A stretch of DNA of 24,556 nucleotides, taken from positions 1 through 24,556 of the forward strand of contig JAIRKB010000112.1 in assembly GCA_031260385.1 (NCBI GenBank), given 5' to 3'. The number at the start of each line of letters is the position of its first letter. Positions within the stretch are counted from its first letter, which is position 1. Position numbers and translations under genes: made by a program. Source of the DNA: Propionibacteriaceae bacterium. Its GTDB lineage: Bacteria; Actinomycetota; Actinomycetes; Propionibacteriales; Propionibacteriaceae. The notes under the pieces are model-generated. The model had not been told where the DNA came from and made no database searches. It worked only from the letters and a program-made list of their open reading frames with translations. Positions 21,512 to 24,556 of this stretch are shown here, piece after piece.

Positions 21512-21594
21512 TAATAGTGACTCGCAGGGGATGATGATAGCGGTTGGGGACTGGCGAGGTGACCGGTTGCTCATGGTGTTGTATCCTGGAAATA

Positions 21595-22503
21595 ATGAGG
21601 ATGTCGTTTTTAGGGGAACTGGTGACAAATGGGGAAAATGGGGCCGTACTTGACCAACCGACGGGTGGGGCGAAAACACTGGTAGGCCTGTTTGGCCAAA
21701 AAATACTCGCCATTGGACGATCATTTAGAAAACCTTCGGGTGGGATCAACTGGGTGCGTATCATCACGATTGTCGTGACGACCGTGGTGTTTATAGTTGT
21801 GATCTGGGCGTTTCAGGCTTGCGCTGTCAGTGGAATCATCAACTGCGGCAGTCTTTTGCCGTACGTTGTGGTGTTGACTGATGCCCATCTGGCGCCTTTC
21901 AAGGGCCTGCAAGCATTCAATCTGACCACCACCTGGGGATTGGTACTCCCAATGTGGTTCGTTACCGCCGCCTTCGTCATCGAACTGATATCTCGTCTCA
22001 GGGCGAAGCGGCTTGGGGCCGATCTTGCAGCCATGATCCCAAGCGTAGTTCGTTTCCTAAGGACCCCAGTGAGGGTTTTCCGAACACCAGGCCTTGAACG
22101 AGCGTACGGCCTTGGGCTCGCCCTGCTCGTTGTCTTCTTCGCTTTCAACCCGATCATCATCGTTGTGATCGCTTTGTGGGGGCTACTCTCCATGGGTAGC
22201 GAGCGTCCTGGTGGCCCACTCGTCTTCTTTGTCCAAGCCAAGATGGATTTCAACCGGTTGCGGCGTCGTGACCTTGAGGCGGGGATTGAGCGCACCCTCG
22301 GCTTTACTGGCGGATTCATCGTTGGCCTGTGGGGCGGTGGGCTGATCGTGTTGCTGAGTTGGTTCGCCTTCGATTACGCCTTATGGGCGCGCCTGGTGTT
22401 CCTGATTTTGCCCGCGATCATCGCCTTTGTGCTCCCACCCATCCTGGCTAAACGCCAAACTAACCAACACATCCTGACCCAGACAAGCGAGGTCTCCGCA
22501 TGA
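21595..22503 (+). CDS. Polytopic membrane protein of unknown function
   Basis: A 302-residue protein with five to six transmembrane segments (INWVRIITIVVTTVVFIVVI, TWGLVLPMWFVTAAFVIELI, a double segment near ALLVVFFAFNPIIIVVIALW, and two C-terminal ones). Basic loops contain RLRAKRLG and RLRRRD. The ATG at 21595 is chosen over an upstream in-frame TTG, because the upstream residues look non-coding and TATCCT sits eight bases before the ATG, suggesting a leaderless start. Its stop overlaps the start of the lipoprotein gene (ATGA), so the two form a unit. Family not recognised. Confidence 0.75.
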   Translation: MRMSFLGELVTNGENGAVLDQPTGGAKTLVGLFGQKILAIGRSFRKPSGGINWVRIITIVVTTVVFIVVIWAFQACAVSGIINCGSLLPYVVVLTDAHLAPFKGLQAFNLTTTWGLVLPMWFVTAAFVIELISRLRAKRLGADLAAMIPSVVRFLRTPVRVFRTPGLERAYGLGLALLVVFFAFNPIIIVVIALWGLLSMGSERPGGPLVFFVQAKMDFNRLRRRDLEAGIERTLGFTGGFIVGLWGGGLIVLLSWFAFDYALWARLVFLILPAIIAFVLPPILAKRQTNQHILTQTSEVSA

Positions 22504-23138
22504 TGCTTCAACGTTTCCTCATCGCCACTGGCCTGCTTTTCATTGGCTTCGCTTTGACTGGTTGTTCCGAATCAGGTCCACCGCTCTCGGAATGCGAGAT
22601 CAATAAGGCGACTAAGCGCTCAGATTGGTGCGAACACGTCACCCTGGCGGACTTTGCCGATGACCGCTCCTGCTGCTACGGCGACCTCAATCGCGACGGC
22701 AACAACCCAGACCAAGAGTCAGAGTCGGACCCGTGGACAGATGCCAAGAACGCTGCCACGGCGGCTCTCGCCGGTATCGGCATCCTGGCGGCTGCGGTGG
22801 TCGGCTCGGCTAAGCAGCAGGCGACTGGCACCTCTGACGCTGGACTCGCTGTAAAAGCCGCTAGTCAGCTGAAAAATTTCGCAGAGTTTGCTAACAAGCT
22901 AAAGCCCGGCGACACCGCCGAAAATCGGCAGTGGAACGCTGAACAGGCAGCTGGTTTGTGGGAAAGCAATTTCTGGATGGCGCCCTGGATGGGGAAGATA
23001 CCGAACTTGGTGATTGACGCCACCGATGGCCTAAGTGGCCAACCCCCTGGCAAGGCGCCTCCCCCGCAGCCCCCGACCCCAGGAACGAACGACAACCCAG
23101 CTGGTCTACCCCAGTTCCAACCCGGGGAAGGCCCATAA
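22500..23138 (+). CDS. Lipoprotein with Pro-rich C-terminus, partner of the preceding membrane protein
   Basis: A 212-residue lipoprotein. The signal sequence ends in lipobox LTGC with Cys22. The next 40 residues are cysteine-rich (CEINK, WCEHV, SCCYGDLNRDGNN), including DLNRDGNNPDQ, which resembles a single calcium-binding dockerin or EF-like loop. Then comes a hydrophobic stretch AALAGIGILAAAVVG, which could be a transmembrane helix or buried helix. An Ala/Lys-rich helical region and a Pro/Gly-rich tail (PPGKAPPPQPPTPGTN) close the protein. It is translationally coupled to the preceding membrane protein. Function unknown. Confidence 0.75.
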   Translation: MMLQRFLIATGLLFIGFALTGCSESGPPLSECEINKATKRSDWCEHVTLADFADDRSCCYGDLNRDGNNPDQESESDPWTDAKNAATAALAGIGILAAAVVGSAKQQATGTSDAGLAVKAASQLKNFAEFANKLKPGDTAENRQWNAEQAAGLWESNFWMAPWMGKIPNLVIDATDGLSGQPPGKAPPPQPPTPGTNDNPAGLPQFQPGEGP

Positions 23139-23149
23139 CGAACGTGGGC

Positions 23150-23176
23150 GGAACACGGGAACCATCCCCGTGTTCC
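23150..23176 (+). repeat. REP-like palindrome between convergent genes
   Basis: GGAACACGGG (23150-23159) and CCCGTGTTCC (23167-23176) are perfect inverted arms with a seven-base loop. The outer bases ACGT also match (ACGTGGGC... and ...ACGT). It lies in the 44-bp gap between the lipoprotein stop and the convergent membrane gene, where it could end transcription from both sides. Confidence 0.85.
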
Positions 23177-23182
23177 ACGTCC

Positions 23183-23593
23183 TCACCGAAGATCTGGTCG
23201 ATACTCTTGGAAGTCTGATGCCACCGCCTTTACCTTCTTCCGTGGCTCGAGAACGGTGTTTCGACGGCGAATCGCCATTCTCACCCACCAGGCCGTAAAA
23301 AGCACCAGCCAGACTGCGATTGGCGGCAGGATCAGCATGAAGATGATAACATCGGAGTCCCAGTTTTTCCCACTACCGAGAGATACCCCTGCCCATACGA
23401 ACAAACCTAAGATGGCCAGACCAGCACAGAGAGCCAACATGAATGTAATCATATTCGCCCACTTCACCGACTTTGGCGCGTCAACATACTCCGGTTCCAG
23501 AACCTCATGTTCGGGGGTCAATTCGGGTAGATCGTCTCGCTGCTTGGCTCGACGTCTGGTTACGGCTGCCCAGCGAAACACAAACGCAGTCAA
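23183..23593 (-). CDS. Small membrane protein of unknown function, two transmembrane helices
   Basis: About 136 residues. The N-terminal cytoplasmic part is basic and then acidic (RRRAKQRDDLPELTPEHEVLEPEY). Helix 1 is MITFMLALCAGLAILGLFVWAG and helix 2 is VIIFMLILPPIAVWLVLFTAWW. A basic C-terminal tail ends the protein (RMAIRRRN... and RKKVKAV). The TTG at 23593 overlaps the stop of the preceding gene by four bases (TTGA). A GTG at 23581 with GGGGG about eleven bases upstream is an equally possible start. Longer upstream frames would overlap the preceding gene heavily and are unlikely. Confidence 0.65.
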   Translation of the reverse strand: MTAFVFRWAAVTRRRAKQRDDLPELTPEHEVLEPEYVDAPKSVKWANMITFMLALCAGLAILGLFVWAGVSLGSGKNWDSDVIIFMLILPPIAVWLVLFTAWWVRMAIRRRNTVLEPRKKVKAVASDFQEYRPDLR

Positions 23594-23958
23594 CCCCCAA
23601 GAATGAGAGCCAAAATCATCAGCATGATCGCCGTCCCCTTGGCAACATCGAGGACAACGATGTCGGTCGAGTCTTCTGGGTTGACCCATATCGAGCCTGA
23701 ATCCCCGGCGAGCCACCGGCCGTCAGTCAGTTGCCTAACCTTCACCTCATAGATGTGGCCGTCGATATCGTAGGTCAGGTAGCAAGCCATCATGTATGTA
23801 CCATGGCAATCAAGGGTCTCCTGTACACGAGCTTCAACTACGATCCAGTCCGAGGCGCGTTGCACAGCAGAGAGCTGGTTCCAGGTGCCCACCAGCGCCA
23901 GAATCGCAAAATACCACAATAGGAATGTCACCACTATCGTCCGCCCGAAGGTCAACAT
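23590..23958 (-). CDS. Small DUF3592-like membrane protein
   Basis: A 122-residue protein. One N-terminal helix (TIVVTFLLWYFAILALVG) is followed by a beta-rich domain of about 65 residues and a C-terminal helix (GTAIMLMILALILGG). The middle (VVEARVQETLDCHG, LTYDIDGHIYEVKVRQL, GDSGSIWVNPEDSTDIVV) has the layout of DUF3592 proteins, where a ligand-exposed beta domain lies between two helices. Two cysteines (Cys in LDCHG and MACYL) could pair. The ATG at 23958 has GGGGG five bases upstream. It is coupled to the next gene on the same strand. Confidence 0.7.
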   Translation of the reverse strand: MLTFGRTIVVTFLLWYFAILALVGTWNQLSAVQRASDWIVVEARVQETLDCHGTYMMACYLTYDIDGHIYEVKVRQLTDGRWLAGDSGSIWVNPEDSTDIVVLDVAKGTAIMLMILALILGG

Positions 23959-23998
23959 CTTGCCCCCTTTCCGCTTCGCCAGTATGACCCTGGACGCA

Positions 23999-24082
23999 CC
24001 GGAACACACGCCACCAAACAAGCACACCGTCACTCAAAATTCCGTCTGACTACGCGGAACATCGGAACCGTTCCCTTGTTCC
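23999..24082 (+). repeat. 84-bp dispersed repeat with degenerate REP palindrome (copy E)
   Basis: Second copy of the 20679-20762 element, with the same CACACGCCACCAA head and GTCTGACTACGCGGAACATC block. The closing palindrome is imperfect (GGAACATCGG ... CCCTTGTTCC). It lies just upstream of the DUF3592-like gene, where it may carry or separate that gene's promoter. Confidence 0.85.
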
Positions 24083-24113
24083 ACCTCAGCATTTCGTCTT
24101 GGGAGTGGGTAGT

Positions 24114-24134
24114 TCTCCCCATTGTGGGGGGGAG
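24114..24134 (+). promoter_or_regulatory. GC-rich hairpin upstream of the I36-like gene
   Basis: CTCCCCA-TTG-TGGGG, extended by GGGGAG, forms a strong hairpin about 65 bases before the start at 24200. No T tract follows on the plus strand. It may be a 5'-leader structure or a terminator for upstream transcription. Confidence 0.3.
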
Positions 24135-24199
24135 GGTGGCGGCAGGATAGTTAGGTCGTACTTCCACTGCGGAGGCACAACTTAGGAAAGGAACAGGTG

Positions 24200-24556
24200 A
24201 TGAAGTCATTCACTACGAGGCAACCAGGCAACGCCGCTCGTTTTCTCCTGACTGCTGTCGCTGCGGCGGCGGTCAGCTTAGCGGGGCTGGTGTTAGCCCC
24301 ACAGGCTCAGGCTGCGACGAACTGTCCCACAGGGCAGTTCTGCTACTACTATCAATCAAACCAGCAAGGATCAATGAGAGGGTACACCGGATCTGTGTCG
24401 ACCCTGACTGAAGCCTTCACCGCGGAAGGCGCCGGAAAAGGCATCGCTGTTCGCAACAACTCCTACTCCGTTTGGAACAACACCTCAGTCTCAGTGACCG
24501 TGTACTACTCCCCGAACTACGCAGGCGCATCCCAAACCATCCCAGCTGGAACCAAA
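24200..24556 (+). CDS. Secreted peptidase-inhibitor family I36-like protein (3' end outside window)
   Basis: The first 119 residues are visible. A signal peptide (residues 1-38, ending AQA) is followed by CPTGQFCYYYQSNQQGSM, the opening of the beta/gamma-crystallin-like fold of I36 inhibitors and related secreted actinobacterial proteins. Cys42 and Cys48 are suited to a disulfide. The rest (NNSYSVWNNTSVSVTVYY) also fits this Asn/Tyr-rich fold. AGGAAAGGAACAGG precedes the ATG. Inhibitor activity is only inferred; many members are structural or of unknown role. Confidence 0.8.
   Translation, partial: MKSFTTRQPGNAARFLLTAVAAAAVSLAGLVLAPQAQAATNCPTGQFCYYYQSNQQGSMRGYTGSVSTLTEAFTAEGAGKGIAVRNNSYSVWNNTSVSVTVYYSPNYAGASQTIPAGTK

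Overview
The window is a chromosomal segment of a GC-rich Gram-positive bacterium, almost certainly an actinomycete (Actinomycetota). The evidence is a ClpC chaperone, an actinobacterial-type LysS with a probable leaderless start, a class E-like sortase fold, a short actinobacterial receiver-domain protein, many GTG starts, and a YkoE-type thiamine-related ECF transporter behind a TPP riboswitch. I cannot name the genus from sequence alone.

Layout. 1-1421 (minus): a secreted beta-lactamase-fold serine hydrolase cut by the window edge, and a small receiver-domain protein. 1512-5116 (plus): a TPP riboswitch followed by ykoE, ykoD and ykoC (S component, fused ATPases, T component). This operon is odd throughout. 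A 28-bp inverted repeat separates ykoE from ykoD. The first ATPase domain has lost the Walker A lysine and the Walker B aspartate. A 96-bp unit is duplicated in tandem in the ykoD linker. A dispersed repeat is embedded in frame in the 5' end of ykoC. 5121-10778 (minus): two paralogous small membrane proteins, clpC, pyrE, a sortase-like protein with alanine at the catalytic cysteine, and a spermidine-synthase-like protein. 10878-12541: G-rich promoter, lysS, hairpins and a duplicated lysS tail. 12645-17117 (plus): a four-gene operon with 4-nt overlaps, comprising a MacA-like adaptor, a LolD/MacB-type ATPase, a FtsX/MacB permease and a lipoprotein.

From 17.1 kb on, the window is accessory in character. 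It holds an orphan winged-helix/nucleotidyltransferase gene, a VapBC module, an unknown membrane protein, a REP-associated Y1 tyrosine transposase (RAYT) flanked by REP-like palindromes, a ParDE module with a perfect palindromic operator, two unknown membrane-protein/lipoprotein or membrane-protein pairs, and the start of a secreted I36-type peptidase-inhibitor-like protein.

The most interesting signal links the two halves. The REP-like palindromes (GGAACACGGGG.../...CCGTGTTCC) occur compact and also with an 81-bp module inside the palindrome. The same 81-bp module, in reverse orientation, forms codons 28-54 of ykoC. It is 27 codons long and keeps the frame open, so a transposase-associated repeat appears to have become part of a transporter subunit. 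I saw no rRNA, tRNA or CRISPR array.
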